From NCBI GenBank assembly GCA_913056495.1, contig CAJXMO010000007.1, positions 124,001 through 188,000 of the forward strand: DNA of 64,000 nt, in the 5' to 3' direction. Under the pieces are notes generated by a model. That model had not been told where the DNA came from. It worked only from the letters and a program-made list of their open reading frames with translations, and did not search any database. The position numbers were made by a program, and so were the translations under genes. The DNA comes from an uncultured Alteromonadaceae bacterium (GTDB lineage Bacteria > Pseudomonadota > Gammaproteobacteria > Enterobacterales > Alteromonadaceae). Of this stretch, positions 63,723 to 64,000 are shown in pieces. Every line of letters starts with the position of its first letter. Position 1 is the first letter of the stretch.

Positions 63723-64000
63723 TTATTCTGTTTTAAATTTAGCAACAACCTCTCTTAATTCCTTAGTTGCGTTATTAATTTCTTTTGACTGCTCCAATGT
63801 GTCATCAGCTGTGGTCAAATTTTGTGTGGAAATATTTGCTATCTGCTCTACCAGGTCCCCGACTTCGCCAATTGCCGCACGTTGGTGCCTGATATAATCC
63901 ATAGCTTGTGCAAATTCAGCCTGCACCAGGATGACTTCATCATTGATATGTTGCATCAGACTATCTAGTGACTCTATGCTACCCGAAACCTGCTTGCTCT
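63723..64000 (-). CDS. 3' end of a methyl-accepting chemotaxis protein gene
   Basis: The frame stays open to the window edge and gives the last 92 residues of a chemoreceptor: a heptad-patterned helix (DSLMQHINDEVILVQAEFAQAMDYIRHQRAAIGEVGDLVEQIANISTQNLTTADDTLEQSKEINNATKELREVVAKFKTE) typical of the C-terminal methylation helix and its end. It must continue past 64000. An internal ATG (63956) is not the true start. It converges with the universal stress gene. Confidence 0.85.
   Translation of the reverse strand, partial: SKQVSGSIESLDSLMQHINDEVILVQAEFAQAMDYIRHQRAAIGEVGDLVEQIANISTQNLTTADDTLEQSKEINNATKELREVVAKFKTE

Overview
The window (about 40% GC by eye, short intergenic gaps, TonB-dependent receptors, several glycoside hydrolases, chemoreceptors, GGDEF, KatG, MAPEG and YoaK-family proteins) reads as the chromosome of a marine gammaproteobacterium, most likely of the Alteromonadales (Alteromonadaceae/Catenovulum-like). 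That placement is inferred from gene content and protein style, not from a marker gene. No rRNA, tRNA, CRISPR array, prophage or intact insertion sequence was seen.

Layout. 1-4.1 kb: iron uptake, a siderophore-type TonB receptor and a PepSY membrane protein behind a Fur box. 4.1-7.7 kb: sugar use, with a cytoplasmic GH43 enzyme, a divergent NrtR/AraR-like regulator whose Nudix site has lost its catalytic glutamates, and a KDG-kinase-like PfkB kinase behind a perfect 20-bp operator. 7.9-16.3 kb: housekeeping and stress genes (HPF, SpoIIAA-like, GGDEF, solute-binding-like, YoaK, cytosine deaminase, GNAT, alpha/beta hydrolase, MAPEG, small lipoprotein, Tpx). 16.5-20.0 kb: an ECF42-type sigma factor with its DGPF/YCII and VOC partner genes, one of them a pseudogene missed by simple ORF finding, and a 78-bp MITE at the distal end. 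20.4-24.8 kb: N-acetylglucosamine catabolism (nagR, BadF-type kinase, SIS deaminase, nagA) with a textbook NagR operator. 24.8-33.3 kb: KatG, a small Pmp3/YqaE protein, then a secreted trio (two-CXXCH lipoprotein, PhoX-like lipoprotein, PKD-EEP nuclease/phosphatase with a GlyGly-CTERM tail) preceded by a PHO-box-like site. 33.5-37.7 kb: gph, two orphan genes, a chemoreceptor. 38.0-44.6 kb: a hemicellulose locus (TonB receptor, GH3 lipoprotein, secreted GH43) containing an IS/MITE remnant. 45.1-48.8 kb: a tryptophan-tryptophylquinone amine dehydrogenase operon of the aralkylamine (aauBEDA) type plus two cytochromes c, with a divergent TetR regulator flanked by repeated operator-like sites. 50-52.6 kb: GlxA-type AraC regulator, NmrA-family oxidoreductase and a divergent HxlR regulator. 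52.7-54.8 kb: a yybP-ykoY manganese riboswitch, a possible 36-residue leader ORF, a CaCA exchanger and MscS. 55-63 kb: a BPSS1780-like membrane protein, then the RDD-SpoIIM-membrane-DUF4350-MoxR-DUF58 operon. 63.2-64 kb: a universal stress protein and the 3' end of a chemoreceptor gene.

The most interesting non-gene signals are the riboswitch expression platform with mutually exclusive stems and a translationally coupled leader ORF, the MITE whose terminal repeat supplies a stop codon, the ECF42-like promoter between sigma gene and targets, the TetR-flanking repeats, and a dispersed 21-bp motif found four times. The TTQ dehydrogenase light chain conserves its cofactor tryptophans and catalytic aspartate at the positions known from aralkylamine dehydrogenase.
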